A stretch of DNA of 64,000 nt from Sphingomonas panni (GTDB lineage Bacteria > Pseudomonadota > Alphaproteobacteria > Sphingomonadales > Sphingomonadaceae): positions 310,001 through 374,000 of the forward strand of contig NZ_JAKREU010000001.1 of the NCBI RefSeq assembly GCF_022664435.1, in the 5' to 3' direction. Below are positions 25,580 through 35,125 of this stretch, piece after piece. The translations under genes and the position numbers were made by a program. The notes under the pieces are model-generated. The model worked only from the letters and a program-made list of their open reading frames with translations. It searched no databases and was not told the DNA's origin. Positions within the stretch are counted from its first letter, which is position 1; each line of letters begins with the position of its first letter.

Positions 25580-26215
25580 CTACCCCTCGTACGCAGCCGT
25601 CGTCTTCGATCGCACCTCGTCGGCCGTAACCCCCGGCGCGGTTTCGATCAGCCGGAACGGGCTGGCATGATCGTCCCGCGCGAACACCGCCAGGTCGGTG
25701 ATGATCATGTCGACCACGCCCAGCCCGGTCAGCGGCAGGGTGCATTCGGGAATGAACTTCGGATCGCCGTTCTTGGAGGTATGCTCCATCACGACGATGA
25801 TCTTCTTGACCCCGGCGACCAGGTCCATGGCCCCGCCCATGCCCTTCACCATCTTGCCCGGGATCATCCAGTTGGCGATGTCGCCCTTCTCCGACACCTC
25901 CATCGCGCCCAGCACGGTCAGGTCGATATGCCCGCCGCGGATCATCGCGAAGCTGTCGGCGCTGCTGAAATAGACCGATTGCGGCAGCTCGCTGATCGTC
26001 TGCTTGCCGGCATTGATCAGGTCGGCATCCTCCTCGCCGGCATAGGGGAACGGGCCGATGCCCAGCATCCCGTTCTCCGACTGCAACGTCACCTCGACGC
26101 CCTCGGGGATGTGGTTTGCCACCAGTGTCGGAATACCGATGCCTAAATTGACGTAGAAACCGTCCTTCAGCTCGCGCGCGGCACGCGCCGCCATCTCGTC
26201 GCGGGTCCAGGCCAT
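25580..26215 (-). CDS. scoB: 3-oxoacid CoA-transferase subunit B (ScoB-like)
   Basis: The beta subunit (211 aa) carries the catalytic glutamate of family I CoA-transferases in the [12 protein letters not shown] motif (about residues 47-58). Other conserved text: [16 protein letters not shown] (about 22), [29 protein letters not shown] (about 118, split across two strands) and IITDLAVF (about 172). With ScoA it moves CoA between succinyl-CoA and acetoacetate or similar oxoacids. The start ATG 26215 is 4 bases after the stop of the phosphatase gene that separates the two subunits. Confidence 0.95.
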   Translation of the reverse strand: MAWTRDEMAARAARELKDGFYVNLGIGIPTLVANHIPEGVEVTLQSENGMLGIGPFPYAGEEDADLINAGKQTISELPQSVYFSSADSFAMIRGGHIDLTVLGAMEVSEKGDIANWMIPGKMVKGMGGAMDLVAGVKKIIVVMEHTSKNGDPKFIPECTLPLTGLGVVDMIITDLAVFARDDHASPFRLIETAPGVTADEVRSKTTAAYEG

Positions 26216-26219
26216 GCGA

Positions 26220-27116
26220 TTACTCCTTGCGCGCGCCGGGATCGGTCCAGCGCAGATCATTGGGGAACACGTCGTCGAAATCACCGGCCAAAGCGGTGCC
26301 GTAGACGGGGTTGGGCAGCACGAACCAGCCATTGCCCCATAGCGGGGCGATGGCCGGCGAATCCGCCGCCGCGCGCCGCTCGGCGGGTTTCAACCCCGCA
26401 TTGAAGAGGTCGCTGAAATCGCCCAGTTGATCGCCGACCAGCGCCACGACGCAATATTTCGCGGCGATCAGCGCCCGCCTGGCATCCTTGCCCGACCCGC
26501 CCGGCGCATCGCCCTTCAGGAACAAGGTCTCGCCATGCCTGGCCGGCCCCAGCCCGGCGCGGTTCAGCACCGCTTCGGTATATTGCGCGGTCGCGGCATT
26601 GCGGTTCGAATTGAACACGACGGTTGCGCCAGCGGCACGCAGCGCCGCCAGCCCCTCGATCGCCCCCGGCACGGCGCGCGTCGCGCGCCCGTCCGACCGC
26701 TCCCACCGCTCCCAGCGGCTGGCGTCGTAGTTCAGGCCCCCGCGCGCGTCGGAATATTCATAGCCCGTGTTCAGCAGCACCGTTTCGTCGACATCGAACA
26801 CGACCGCCGACTTGCCGGTGCAGGCCATCTGCTTCGGCATCGCCAGCGTCGCATCGGGCGCCAGCACCGCCGAGAGCGGCATCCGGCGGAGCGTCGTGCG
26901 ATCGCGCTGATATTGCTGCACGTAACGGACCAGCGCCGAATAGGTCTGCCGGCTCGCCGCCGCCGCCTCGCCCGATCCATAGAGATACTGCATCCCCGCC
27001 GGCACGCCCGACACGGTGGCCGGTGCCACCGGGGCCGACTGGTTGCCGACCGCGACGACACAGCCCGACAGCGCGACAGCGGCAGCGCCGAGGGTCAGCG
27101 CCCGCACCGTCCGCAT
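26220..27116 (-). CDS. HAD-family acid phosphatase lipoprotein, e(P4)/class C type
   Basis: This 298-aa protein has a lipobox (ALSGC, cysteine about residue 19), so it should be a membrane-anchored periplasmic lipoprotein. The catalytic DxD motif is [16 protein letters not shown] (about 109), with FNSNRN (about 173) as motif II and [11 protein letters not shown] (about 234) as motif IV. Class C phosphatases such as Haemophilus e(P4) dephosphorylate nucleotides for uptake. Its start shares a base with the scoA stop and its stop is 4 bases before scoB, placing it inside the CoA-transferase operon, which is unusual. Confidence 0.87.
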   Translation of the reverse strand: MRTVRALTLGAAAVALSGCVVAVGNQSAPVAPATVSGVPAGMQYLYGSGEAAAASRQTYSALVRYVQQYQRDRTTLRRMPLSAVLAPDATLAMPKQMACTGKSAVVFDVDETVLLNTGYEYSDARGGLNYDASRWERWERSDGRATRAVPGAIEGLAALRAAGATVVFNSNRNAATAQYTEAVLNRAGLGPARHGETLFLKGDAPGGSGKDARRALIAAKYCVVALVGDQLGDFSDLFNAGLKPAERRAAADSPAIAPLWGNGWFVLPNPVYGTALAGDFDDVFPNDLRWTDPGARKE

Positions 27117-27823
27117 CACACCCGCTCCCGCACGGTGCGGAACTCGATCTGCTTGTCGTACGGCGCGCCGACGATCATCCGTTTCACATAAATGCCCGGC
27201 AGGTGGATCGCATCGGGGTCGAGCGTGCCCACCGGCACCACTTCCTCGACCTCCGCGACGCAGATGTTGGCGGCGGTCGCCATCGGCTGGTTGAAGTTGC
27301 GCGCGGTCTTGCGAAAGATCAGGTTGCCGGCCTCGTCGGCCTTCCACCCCTTGATGATCGACACATCGGCGCGGATGCCGCGTTCGAGGATGTAGTCCTC
27401 GCCGTCGAACTGCTTCACTTCTTTCCCTTCCGCGATCAGCGTGCCGACCCCGGTCTTGGTATAGAAGCCCGGAATGCCCGCGCCGCCCGCGCGACAGCGT
27501 TCGGCCAGCGTCCCCTGCGGACAGAATTCGACCTCCAGCTCACCCGAAAGATACTGCCGCTCGAACTCCTTGTTCTCGCCGACATAGCTGGAGATCATCT
27601 TCTTCACCTGCCGACTGCGCAGCAGCTTGCCCAGCCCCTGCCCGTCGATGCCGGCATTGTTGCTGGCGATGGTCAGGTCCTTGACGCCCGAGGCCTGGAT
27701 CGCATCGATCAGCCGCTCGGGAATGCCGCACAGGCCGAACCCGCCGGCGCACAGCGTCATGCCGTCGTGCAGCAGCCCGTCGAGCGCAGCTTCCGCATTC
27801 GGGTACAGCTTCTTCATCGCCAC
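27116..27823 (-). CDS. scoA: 3-oxoacid CoA-transferase subunit A (ScoA-like)
   Basis: The alpha subunit (235 aa) has the CoA-binding [15 protein letters not shown] loop (about residue 23), [14 protein letters not shown] (about 53), [18 protein letters not shown] (about 75) and the conserved [13 protein letters not shown] (about 114). It pairs with ScoB for ketone-body or oxoadipate-type CoA transfer. It is the first gene of the operon scoA - phosphatase - scoB. The start ATG 27823 has a GGGAG ribosome site. Confidence 0.95.
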   Translation of the reverse strand: MAMKKLYPNAEAALDGLLHDGMTLCAGGFGLCGIPERLIDAIQASGVKDLTIASNNAGIDGQGLGKLLRSRQVKKMISSYVGENKEFERQYLSGELEVEFCPQGTLAERCRAGGAGIPGFYTKTGVGTLIAEGKEVKQFDGEDYILERGIRADVSIIKGWKADEAGNLIFRKTARNFNQPMATAANICVAEVEEVVPVGTLDPDAIHLPGIYVKRMIVGAPYDKQIEFRTVRERV

Positions 27824-27917
27824 TCTCCCAACTTCATTAGAGCCGGATTACCCACGCGGGCGCGGGCGGGTCAAGAACCTGAACCGACTTTCAACTTTGG
27901 CGGCCGGCCCGGACACG

Positions 27918-27948
27918 AAAAAGGCCGCCCCGGTTTCCCGGAGCGGCC
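27918..27948 (-). terminator. Intrinsic terminator of the csbD-like gene
   Basis: Read on the minus strand, GGCCGCTCCGG - GAAA - CCGGGGCGGCC forms an 11-bp stem with one G-U pair and a GNRA-type loop, followed by five Ts (27922-27918). It is 49 bp beyond the csbD stop, in front of scoA. This is the clearest intrinsic terminator in the window. Confidence 0.85.
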
Positions 27949-27996
27949 CCTCGGCACCATCCGCCAACTACCCGGCGGTACGCGGTGCCTGTCAGC

Positions 27997-28179
27997 TCAG
28001 ATCTTGTCGCCAAGCGCGCCCTTGACGCTGCCCTTGACGTCCTGGCCGGTGCCCTTGGCCTGCTGCGCCTGCCCTTCGGCTTCCAGCCGTTCGTTGTCGG
28101 TCGCGTCGCCGATCGCTTCCTTCACGTTGCCGGCGATCTTGTTGCCGGCGGCGGCGAGCTTGTCGGTGAATTCACCCAT
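27997..28179 (-). CDS. CsbD family stress protein
   Basis: This 60-aa hydrophilic protein (MGEFTDKLAAAGNKIAGNVK, then KEAIGDATDNERLEAEGQAQQ and a KGxxQDVKGxVK repeat) is a typical CsbD-like protein. The family is small, highly charged and often induced by general stress; no biochemical function is known. It is a single-gene unit with its own terminator. Confidence 0.9.
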   Translation of the reverse strand: MGEFTDKLAAAGNKIAGNVKEAIGDATDNERLEAEGQAQQAKGTGQDVKGSVKGALGDKI

Positions 28180-28268
28180 GATTGGCTCCTGCGGGTTGGC
28201 GAGGTTTCCCTCGCTGGATTGCCCGGATACAACCGCCTCGACCGTCGCCTTGTTCCATTAAATCTAAT

Positions 28269-29276
28269 TCATATCAGCCCGGCCAGCGGGCTGGACGGGT
28301 CGGCATAGCGCCGCCGCTGCATCCGCCCGGCGCGATAGCCCATGCGCCCGGCCTCTACCGCCGCCTTCATCGCCGCCGCCATCAGGATGGGGTCCTTCGC
28401 CTCGGCGATCGCGGTGTTCATCAGCACCCCGTCACAGCCCAGCTCCATCGCCACCGCCGCGTCCGATGCCTGTCCGACGCCGGCATCGACCAGCACCGGC
28501 ACCTTGGCCCCCTCGACGATCAGGCGGATGGTGACGAGGTTCTGTATGCCGAGGCCGGACCCGATCGGCGCGCCCAGCGGCATGATCGCCACCGCGCCGG
28601 CATCCTCCAGCCGCTTGGCCGCGATCGGATCGTCGACGCAATAGACCATCGGCTTGAAGCCTTCCTTCGCCAGCACCTCGGTCGCGCGCAGCGTCTCGAC
28701 CATGTCGGGGTACAGCGTCCGCGCCTCACCCAGCACCTCCAGCTTCACCAGGTCCCAGCCACCCGCTTCGCGCGCCAGCCGCAGCGTGCGGATCGCACTG
28801 TCGGCATCGAAGCAGCCGGCGGTGTTGGGCAGGTAGGTGATCTTCTTCGGATCGATATAGTCGGTCAGCATCGGCGCCTTGGGGTCGCTGACATTCACCC
28901 GGCGCACCGCAACCGTTACGATCTCCGCGCCCGATGCCGCGACGGCGGCGGCATTCTGTTCGAAATCCTTGTACTTGCCGGTCCCGACGATCAGCCGTGA
29001 GGTAAAGGTCTTGCCCGCCACGCTCCACGTATCGGCCGCCTGCCCGACCGGTTGATGGTCGCCACCGCCGACGAAGTGCACGATCTCCAGCTCGTCGCCA
29101 TCCTCGACCTTCACCTCGGCCAGCGTCGAGCGCGGCACGACCTCCAGATTGCGTTCGACCGCGACCTTTTCCGCCACCAGCCCGATCTGCGCGGCCAGCT
29201 CGGCGATGGTCAGCCCGTCGCGAACCCGCATGTGATCGCCGTTGACCGTGATGCTGATGGTGCCGTCGCTATGCAT
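28269..29276 (-). CDS. thiG: ThiS-ThiG fusion: sulfur carrier protein / thiazole synthase
   Basis: This 335-aa protein joins a ThiS-like ubiquitin fold (about residues 5-72, [20 protein letters not shown] .. [10 protein letters not shown]) to a complete ThiG (about 80-335). The ThiG Schiff-base lysine lies in LVKLEVLGE (about 180); GLGIQNLV and [20 protein letters not shown] form the phosphate-binding region. ThiG builds the thiamin thiazole from deoxyxylulose phosphate, dehydroglycine and ThiS thiocarboxylate. ThiS normally needs a free C-terminal Gly-Gly, but here GGG is followed by DHQPVG. The start 29276 has AGGAG 6 bases upstream. No thiamin-pyrophosphate riboswitch was recognisable upstream. 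Confidence 0.93.
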   Translation of the reverse strand: MHSDGTISITVNGDHMRVRDGLTIAELAAQIGLVAEKVAVERNLEVVPRSTLAEVKVEDGDELEIVHFVGGGDHQPVGQAADTWSVAGKTFTSRLIVGTGKYKDFEQNAAAVAASGAEIVTVAVRRVNVSDPKAPMLTDYIDPKKITYLPNTAGCFDADSAIRTLRLAREAGGWDLVKLEVLGEARTLYPDMVETLRATEVLAKEGFKPMVYCVDDPIAAKRLEDAGAVAIMPLGAPIGSGLGIQNLVTIRLIVEGAKVPVLVDAGVGQASDAAVAMELGCDGVLMNTAIAEAKDPILMAAAMKAAVEAGRMGYRAGRMQRRRYADPSSPLAGLI

Positions 29277-29400
29277 GTCGTCTCCTGTCAGGGCGCCCCT
29301 CGCGTCGTCTTGCTCGTCTCGACTTGGGGTGCCCGGTCCGGCTATGGTGCGCCGCATATAGGGACCGCGGACACGCGCCCGCAACCGAAAGCCTGCCTGC

Positions 29401-29835
29401 GTGACCGACACCGTCTTCGTCCTCAACGGCCCGAACCTGAACCTGCTCGGCCTGCGCGAGCCGGAAATCTACGGGTCGGACACGCTCGACGACATTGCCG
29501 GGATGCTGGAGGATCGCGCCCGCGAACTGGGACTGCAGATCGACCTGCGCCAGTCCAATCACGAAGGGCATCTGGTCGACTGGCTGCACGAGGCGCAGGC
29601 GGACGGGGCGAAGGCCGTGCTGCTCAACGCCGGTGCCTATACCCACACGTCGATCGCGCTGCACGACGCGATCAAGGCGGTGAAGACCCCGGTGATCGAG
29701 GTCCATCTGTCCAATCCGCATACCCGCGAAGACTTCCGCCACACCAGCTTCGTCGGCCGCGCGGCGCGCGGCACGGTGGCGGGATTCGGCGCGCTTTCCT
29801 ATCTGGTCGCGCTTGAAGCGGCCGCCCGCATCTGA
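29401..29835 (+). CDS. aroQ: Type II 3-dehydroquinate dehydratase AroQ
   Basis: AroQ dehydrates 3-dehydroquinate in the shikimate pathway. The 144-aa protein has [20 protein letters not shown] (about residue 6; catalytic Tyr), [16 protein letters not shown] (about 50), [16 protein letters not shown] (about 75) and [18 protein letters not shown] (about 100). The start is GTG 29401. It leads an operon with accB and accC and is divergent from thiS-thiG over 124 bp, which must hold both promoters. Confidence 0.96.
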   Translation: MTDTVFVLNGPNLNLLGLREPEIYGSDTLDDIAGMLEDRARELGLQIDLRQSNHEGHLVDWLHEAQADGAKAVLLNAGAYTHTSIALHDAIKAVKTPVIEVHLSNPHTREDFRHTSFVGRAARGTVAGFGALSYLVALEAAARI

Positions 29836-29876
29836 CAAGGGCGCGGTTTTTTAAGAATACACCATTGGGGGTTACC

Positions 29877-30398
29877 ATGGCAGACGACAATCAGGGCGAA
29901 GGAACGCCGTTCACCAGCCACGCGATGCGCGTCGACATCGACCTCGTCCGCGCGCTGGCGCAGGTGCTGGACGAAACCGACCTGACCGAGGTCGAGGTGG
30001 AGGACGGCGCGCGCAAGGTCCGCGTGGTGCGCAAACCCGCGCCGGTACAGGCGGCGGCAAGCTATGCCCCTGCCCCGGCCTATGCTCCCGCGCCCGCACC
30101 GCAGCTGGCCAGCGCGGCGACCACCACGATCGAGGCCGGCGCCGCCGTCGCCCCGGTCAGCGCCGTGCCGCCGGTCACCTCGCCGATGGTCGGCACCGTC
30201 TATCTCGCGGCCAACCCGGAAGCCAAGCCGTTCGTCTCGGTCGGGCAGAAGGTCGCCGCCGGCGACACGCTGGTCATCGTCGAGGCGATGAAGGTCATGA
30301 ACCCGATCGTCGCCCCTGCCGCCGGCACCGTGACGCAGATCCTGGTATCGAACGGCCAGCCGGTCGAATTCGACCAGCCGCTGGTGGTCGTGGAATAA
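29877..30398 (+). CDS. accB: Acetyl-CoA carboxylase biotin carboxyl carrier protein AccB
   Basis: AccB (173 aa) carries biotin for acetyl-CoA carboxylase. The N-terminal domain is followed by a flexible Ala/Pro linker (about 58-95) and a biotinyl domain with the biotin-lysine motif [10 protein letters not shown] (about 135-144). The start ATG 29877 has GGGGG upstream. The accC start follows after one base, so the two are translationally coupled, as in many bacteria. Confidence 0.96.
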   Translation: MADDNQGEGTPFTSHAMRVDIDLVRALAQVLDETDLTEVEVEDGARKVRVVRKPAPVQAAASYAPAPAYAPAPAPQLASAATTTIEAGAAVAPVSAVPPVTSPMVGTVYLAANPEAKPFVSVGQKVAAGDTLVIVEAMKVMNPIVAPAAGTVTQILVSNGQPVEFDQPLVVVE

Positions 30399-30399
30399 C

Positions 30400-31749
30400 A
30401 TGCCCGAAATCAAGAAACTGCTGATCGCCAATCGCGGCGAAATCGCGCTCCGCATCCACCGTGCCTGCCACGAAATGGGGATCAAGACGGTCGCGGTCCA
30501 TTCGACCGCCGACGCCGATGCGATGCACGTGCGCCTTGCCGACGAAGCCATCTGCATCGGCCCGCCGTCGGCGACCGACAGCTATCTGAACATCCCCAAC
30601 ATCATTTCGGCAGCCGAGATCAGCGGCGCGGACGCGATCCATCCGGGCTATGGCTTCCTGTCGGAAAACGCCAAGTTCGCCGAGATCGTCGAGCTGCACA
30701 ACCTGATCTTCGTGGGGCCGAAGCCCGAGCACATCCGCACGATGGGCGACAAGATCGAGGCGAAGCGCACCGCCGGCGCGCTCGGCCTGCCGCTCGTCCC
30801 CGGCAGCGACGGCGCGATCAGCGACCTCGCCGAGGCGAAGGCGATCGCGGCCAAGGCCGGCTATCCGGTCATCATCAAGGCGGCGTCGGGCGGCGGTGGC
30901 CGGGGCATGAAGGTGTGCCATTCCGAGGACGAACTCGAAACGCTGATGCAGCAGGCCGGCAGCGAGGCGAAGGCCGCGTTCGGCGACGCCACGGTGTACC
31001 TCGAAAAATATCTCGGCAACCCGCGCCACATCGAGATCCAGGTCTTCGGCGACGGCAATGGCAAGGCGGTCCATCTGGGCGAGCGCGACTGCTCGCTCCA
31101 GCGCCGCCACCAGAAGGTGCTGGAGGAAGCCCCCTCCCCCGTGCTCAGCCAGGCCGATCGCGAACGGATCGGCGGCATCTGTGCCAAGGCGATGGCCGAT
31201 ATGGGCTATCGCGGTGCCGGCACGATCGAATTCCTGTGGGAAGACGGCGAGTTCTATTTCATCGAAATGAACACCCGTTTGCAGGTCGAACATCCGGTGA
31301 CCGAGATGATCACCGGCATCGACCTGGTCCGCGAACAGATCCGCGTCGCGGAAGGCCATGGCCTGTCGTGCGAGCAGGAACAGATCCGCTTCACCGGCCA
31401 TGCGATCGAATGCCGCATCAATGCCGAGGACCCGCGCACCTTCGCGCCGTCGCCCGGCACGGTGAAGCATTTCCATGCGCCGGGCGGGATGCACGTCCGC
31501 GTCGATAGCGGGCTGTACGCCGGCTACAAGGTGCCGCCCTATTACGACAGCATGATCGCCAAGCTGATCGTGTACGGCACCACCCGCGAACGCTGCCTGA
31601 TGCGCCTCAAGCGCGCGCTGGAGGAATTCGTGATCGAGGGGATGAAGACCACCATCCCGCTCCACCAGGCCTTGCTCGACGATCCCCAGTTCCAACAGGG
31701 CGACTATACGATCAAGTGGCTCGAAGAATGGCTGGCCAGGAACGACTGA
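30400..31749 (+). CDS. accC: Acetyl-CoA carboxylase biotin carboxylase AccC
   Basis: AccC (449 aa) carboxylates the biotin of AccB using ATP and bicarbonate, the first half of malonyl-CoA formation. It starts [20 protein letters not shown] and has the ATP-grasp glycine loop [13 protein letters not shown] (about 158), [20 protein letters not shown] (about 228), the catalytic [16 protein letters not shown] (about 285), and [12 protein letters not shown] (about 335). Length and motifs are complete. Confidence 0.97.
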   Translation: MPEIKKLLIANRGEIALRIHRACHEMGIKTVAVHSTADADAMHVRLADEAICIGPPSATDSYLNIPNIISAAEISGADAIHPGYGFLSENAKFAEIVELHNLIFVGPKPEHIRTMGDKIEAKRTAGALGLPLVPGSDGAISDLAEAKAIAAKAGYPVIIKAASGGGGRGMKVCHSEDELETLMQQAGSEAKAAFGDATVYLEKYLGNPRHIEIQVFGDGNGKAVHLGERDCSLQRRHQKVLEEAPSPVLSQADRERIGGICAKAMADMGYRGAGTIEFLWEDGEFYFIEMNTRLQVEHPVTEMITGIDLVREQIRVAEGHGLSCEQEQIRFTGHAIECRINAEDPRTFAPSPGTVKHFHAPGGMHVRVDSGLYAGYKVPPYYDSMIAKLIVYGTTRERCLMRLKRALEEFVIEGMKTTIPLHQALLDDPQFQQGDYTIKWLEEWLARND

Positions 31750-31754
31750 CGTAA

Positions 31755-31900
31755 CATCCTCCCCGCTTGCGGGGAGGCGTCAGGCCCGAACGAAACGCCC
31801 AAGCTCCTCCCCGCCCGCGGGGAGGGGGACCATCCGCAGGATGGTGGAGGGGGATCGCCCCAGACGCAACGGCGGTGGAGCCGGCCCTTGCCCTCCACCG
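31755..31900. repeat. Tandem GC-rich palindromes downstream of accC
   Basis: CCTCCCCGC-TT-GCGGGGAGG (31758-31777) and CCTCCCCGC-CC-GCGGGGAGG (31806-31825) are the same palindrome twice, followed by CCATCC-GCA-GGATGG and GGAGGGGGATCGCCCC. The block has the look of a sphingomonad/caulobacter REP element and probably also ends accC transcription, although no T-run follows. Confidence 0.65.
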
Positions 31901-31938
31901 CCGGCTGCACCAGCGGCCCTCAGCGCCGGGGAGAAACC

Positions 31939-32274
31939 ATGAACGCCACCATCTACCACAACCCCCGCTGCTCGAAGTCCCGCGCCGCCCTCGCGCTGCT
32001 CACGGAAGCAGGCGCTGACGTGACCGTCGTCGAATATCTGAAGACCCCGCCGACCCGCGACGAACTGGCCGCACTGTTCGAGCGCGCCGACCTCACCCCG
32101 CGCGAAGCCCTGCGTGCGACCGAGACCGAAGCCAAGCCGCTGAAGAACGCCGGCGATGCGACCATCCTCGACGCCATGGCGCGGCACCCGATCCTGATCG
32201 AACGCCCGATCGTCGAAACCGCCAAGGGCGTCGTCATCGCCCGCCCGCCGGAGCGTATCCGCGAGGTCCTCTAA
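31939..32274 (+). CDS. ArsC/YfgD family arsenate reductase-like protein
   Basis: This 111-aa thioredoxin-fold protein has the active site YHNPRCSKSRAAL (Cys about residue 11) and the C-terminal pattern LIERPIVETAKGVVIARPPERI (about 85), typical of glutaredoxin-dependent ArsC homologues. The central EYLKTPPTRDELAAL is also family-like. ATG 31939 has GGGGAGAA upstream. No other ars genes are nearby, so it may be the housekeeping YfgD type and not an arsenic-resistance determinant. Confidence 0.88.
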   Translation: MNATIYHNPRCSKSRAALALLTEAGADVTVVEYLKTPPTRDELAALFERADLTPREALRATETEAKPLKNAGDATILDAMARHPILIERPIVETAKGVVIARPPERIREVL

Positions 32275-32714
32275 CGCTTCCCAACCGTCACCCCGGACTT
32301 GATCCGGGGTCCCGCTTCTTGTTCAACAGCAGCCAATAAAGCGGGGCCTCGGGTCAAGCCCGGGGTGCCGGCAAGGCAAGGGCACTCCCTTGACCCACGT
32401 TCGTCATTCCCGCGAAGGCGGGAATCCATAACCGCCGACGGTTCGACGGGAGGCGCGACCGCTGCGCCGATGGGTCCCCGCCGCCCGCGGGGATTGACGA
32501 ACCTTCAGCCCCCTTTCCTACACGCCGCGACCCTGCCACCATCGCTTCCCGCTCTTTCCCATCGTCCGCCACGCCGTCACCGCCAACGCCACACCCGCAC
32601 CGCCGCGACAAACCGCGCACGAGTGTGAACTTTGTGAACTTTGGACCGACGAAACCCGGCCTGCCCCACCGCAATCGCTTGGAACTGCAACGATAGCCTG
32701 TCATTGCTGCCCCC
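32275..32714. repeat. Spacer with REP-like elements and a duplicated 9-mer
   Basis: Of these 440 bases, about 32288-32370 carry CCCCGGACTTGATCCGGGG and a related GGGTCAAGCCCGGGGTG copy, and about 32404-32432 carry CATTCCCGCGAAGGCGGGAATCC. At 32624-32641 the 9-mer TGTGAACTT occurs twice in direct tandem, 73 bp before the PLD-family gene; it could be an operator. No gene is seen. Confidence 0.65.
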
Positions 32715-34298
32715 ATGGCGCGTCACACCCCTCCGCTCGAACCGGGTCGCAACTGCTGGCGGATGGAGCGCGCGACGCGCGCGACCGTGCTGGTCGATGC
32801 CGATAATTATTTCACCCATGCGCGCGATGCGATGCTGAAGGCGAAGAAGCAAATCCTGCTCATAGGCTGGGACTTCGACGCCCGCATCCGCTTCAAGACC
32901 GACGCGGCCAGCGAAGGCCCGGAACTGGTGGGCGAATTCATCACGTGGCTGGTGCGGCGCACACCGGGGCTGCAGGTGCATATCCTGCGCTGGGACACCG
33001 GCGCCATCAAGACGCTGTTCCATGGCCGGACCCTCGTCCGCATCGCCAAATGGATCGCCGACCCGCAGGTCCATATGCGGCTCGACACGCACCATCCGGT
33101 CGCCGGCTCGCACCATCAGAAGGTCGTGGTGATAGACGACGACGTAGCGTTCTGCGGCGGGATCGACATGACCGTCGACCGCTGGGACACGCGCGAGCAT
33201 CTCGACGACGATCCCCGCCGGATCGAGCCGGACGGCACGCCGTACCAGCCATGGCACGACGTCACCACCGCGCTGGAAGGCCCGGTCGCCGCCGCGCTGG
33301 GCGACATGTGCCGCCATCGCTGGCAGATTTCGGGCGGCGATCCGCTGCCCGTGCCCGCCGATACCGGTCGCTGCTGGCCAACCGGGCTGGAGGCCGACTT
33401 CACCGATATCGACGTCGCCATCGCCCGCACCATCCCCGAAATGGCCGACCAGGAACCGGTGCATGAGATCGAGACGCTCTATCTCGACCTGATCGCCCGC
33501 GCCGAACGCTTCTTCTATGCCGAGAGCCAGTATTTCGCCTCGCGCAAGGTCGCCGAGGCGATTGCGAAGCGGCTCGACGAACCGGATGGGCCGGAGATCG
33601 TGATCGTCAACCCGACCACGGCGGAAGGCTGGCTGGAGCCGGTCGCGATGGACTCGGCCCGTGCGCGCCTGTTCCAGGCGCTGAAGGAACGCGACCGTCA
33701 CGACCGGCTGCGGCTCTACCATCCCTTCACCGTCGGCGGCACGCCGATCTATGTCCATGCCAAGGTGACGGTGATCGACGACCAATTGCTCCGCGTCGGC
33801 TCGTCCAACTTCAACAACCGTTCGCTGCGGCTCGACACCGAATGCGACGTCACGGTGGACGCCACCCGCCACGCCAATGCCGACGAGCGCCGCACCATCG
33901 CCGGCATCCGCGACTCGCTGCTCGCCGAGCATCTGGGCGTCGACTGCGAGACGATCGAGGCGACGCTGGAACGCACCGGCTCGCTGATCGCCACGATCGA
34001 GGAATTGCGCGGCGACGGCCGCTCGCTGCGCCCCTATGAGATCCCCGATCTGGGTGCGGTCACCGAATGGCTGGCCGACAACAAGATCCTCGACCCCGAA
34101 GGGCCGGGCGAGATGTTCGAGGCGCTGTCCGAACGCACCCCGCTGCTCAAGAAGCTCAAGAAGCACCGCCCCCACCTCCACCGCGCCGACAATACGCTGT
34201 CGCCGGTGATGACCGCGGTCGCGGTCGGCGGCACCGTGGCGGGTGGCACGCTATTGGGTATGATGCTGTGGAATGCGTGGAAGAAGCGGGGAAGCTGA
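32715..34298 (+). CDS. Phospholipase D/cardiolipin-synthase-like protein with two HKD motifs
   Basis: This 527-aa protein has two PLD catalytic motifs: GSHHQKVVVIDDDVAFCGGID (about residues 134-154) and YVHAKVTVIDDQLLRVGSSN (about 345-364). An N-terminal phosphodiesterase domain (DADNYFTHARDAMLKAKKQI) and a C-terminal transmembrane helix (about 498-518, ending WKKRGS) suggest a membrane-bound phospholipid hydrolase or transphosphatidylase. Both HKD motifs are intact. It resembles eukaryotic-type PLD-like proteins of alphaproteobacteria more than E. coli ClsA, which has N-terminal helices. The exact reaction is unknown. Confidence 0.88.
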   Translation: MARHTPPLEPGRNCWRMERATRATVLVDADNYFTHARDAMLKAKKQILLIGWDFDARIRFKTDAASEGPELVGEFITWLVRRTPGLQVHILRWDTGAIKTLFHGRTLVRIAKWIADPQVHMRLDTHHPVAGSHHQKVVVIDDDVAFCGGIDMTVDRWDTREHLDDDPRRIEPDGTPYQPWHDVTTALEGPVAAALGDMCRHRWQISGGDPLPVPADTGRCWPTGLEADFTDIDVAIARTIPEMADQEPVHEIETLYLDLIARAERFFYAESQYFASRKVAEAIAKRLDEPDGPEIVIVNPTTAEGWLEPVAMDSARARLFQALKERDRHDRLRLYHPFTVGGTPIYVHAKVTVIDDQLLRVGSSNFNNRSLRLDTECDVTVDATRHANADERRTIAGIRDSLLAEHLGVDCETIEATLERTGSLIATIEELRGDGRSLRPYEIPDLGAVTEWLADNKILDPEGPGEMFEALSERTPLLKKLKKHRPHLHRADNTLSPVMTAVAVGGTVAGGTLLGMMLWNAWKKRGS

Positions 34299-34328
34299 AC
34301 GCGTCTCACCTGATCGGGAGCAGGTTCG

Positions 34329-34598
34329 ATGATGTGGGCGATGGCGGCACTGGTCTGGACCACGAACGGCCTGAGCCTGATCCCGCCGCGCTGCTCTGCC
34401 GCGACCCGGCTACGTCAGGGCGTCGGCGTTGCCGCAATCATCCTGATTGCTGTCATGGTATGGCATTTGTGGTCCGGCACCTTCCGGGCCGACATCGATC
34501 TGGCATGGATGGTAATGATGGCCGGCGTGTTCGCCAGCGATATTGGCAAGCGGTGGGCAGGTCATGTTGGGGAACAAGCCACCGACGAACCGGCCTGA
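34329..34598 (+). CDS. Small membrane protein of unknown function
   Basis: This 89-aa protein has one clear transmembrane segment (VGVAAIILIAVMVWHLW, about 32-48), a second less polar stretch (about 57-70), and a polar tail ATDEPA. A GGGAG ribosome site is 9 bases before ATG 34329. Codon use is GC-rich like neighbouring genes. It follows the PLD-family gene by 30 bp on the same strand. No family recognised. Confidence 0.6.
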   Translation: MMWAMAALVWTTNGLSLIPPRCSAATRLRQGVGVAAIILIAVMVWHLWSGTFRADIDLAWMVMMAGVFASDIGKRWAGHVGEQATDEPA

Positions 34599-34643
34599 AA
34601 ACGGAAGCGGGGACCGAAACCGGCCCCCGCCCCGCAACCGGAC

Positions 34644-34883
34644 TTAGTTGCTGTCCGAGTTGTCGTCATCGACGGCGATGATGACGCCACCGGCAACGAT
34701 CGCGGCTGCCAGCAGCGCGAACACGATGCCGCCGCCGGCCAGCTTCTGGCCACCCTTGGTCGGGGCGGTCGCGCGGACCGACTTGGCGACCGACAGCGCC
34801 GATGCGTTCTGCGCGGCATTGGCGGCGACCGGAGCGGCGGCCAGCGTGGTCGCGGCGATCGCCGTCAGGAACTTCGAAACCAT
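34644..34883 (-). CDS. Small exported membrane protein of unknown function
   Basis: This 79-aa protein has a signal peptide (MVSKFLTAIAATTLAAAPVA, cleavage after ANA about 23), a short spacer and a C-terminal hydrophobic helix (about 50-70) followed by the acidic tail DDDNSDSN. AGGGAG lies 7 bases before ATG 34883. Similar short proteins are common in Sphingomonadaceae but have no known function. A longer upstream extension of the frame has no support. Confidence 0.75.
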   Translation of the reverse strand: MVSKFLTAIAATTLAAAPVAANAAQNASALSVAKSVRATAPTKGGQKLAGGGIVFALLAAAIVAGGVIIAVDDDNSDSN

Positions 34884-35125
34884 TACATTCTCCCTTGCTC
34901 GGCATGATGCCATGCGACGCCGAGTCCGGCGATGCGGATCACCGACTCCCGACGTGCGGAAGGGTTCCCACGCGAAGGCGGTTTTCGGGAACATCATAAT
35001 CCGTTCGAATGACGTTTGTTCCGCCACTGTACCCATTTTGCAACGCAACATTGCCGGCGTGTTACAAACACGTTGCCCCACAAACCGGCTGGCACCGCGC
35101 GCGCCTGCGCGCTAGAGGCACGCGC

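Noticed and set aside
29277..29400. Possible thiamin-pyrophosphate riboswitch upstream of thiS-thiG (a GGGGTGCCC-like stretch is present).
   Set aside because: The stretch is on the strand of aroQ, and neither the CUGAGA nor the ACCUGAUC core of the THI box is found in either direction.
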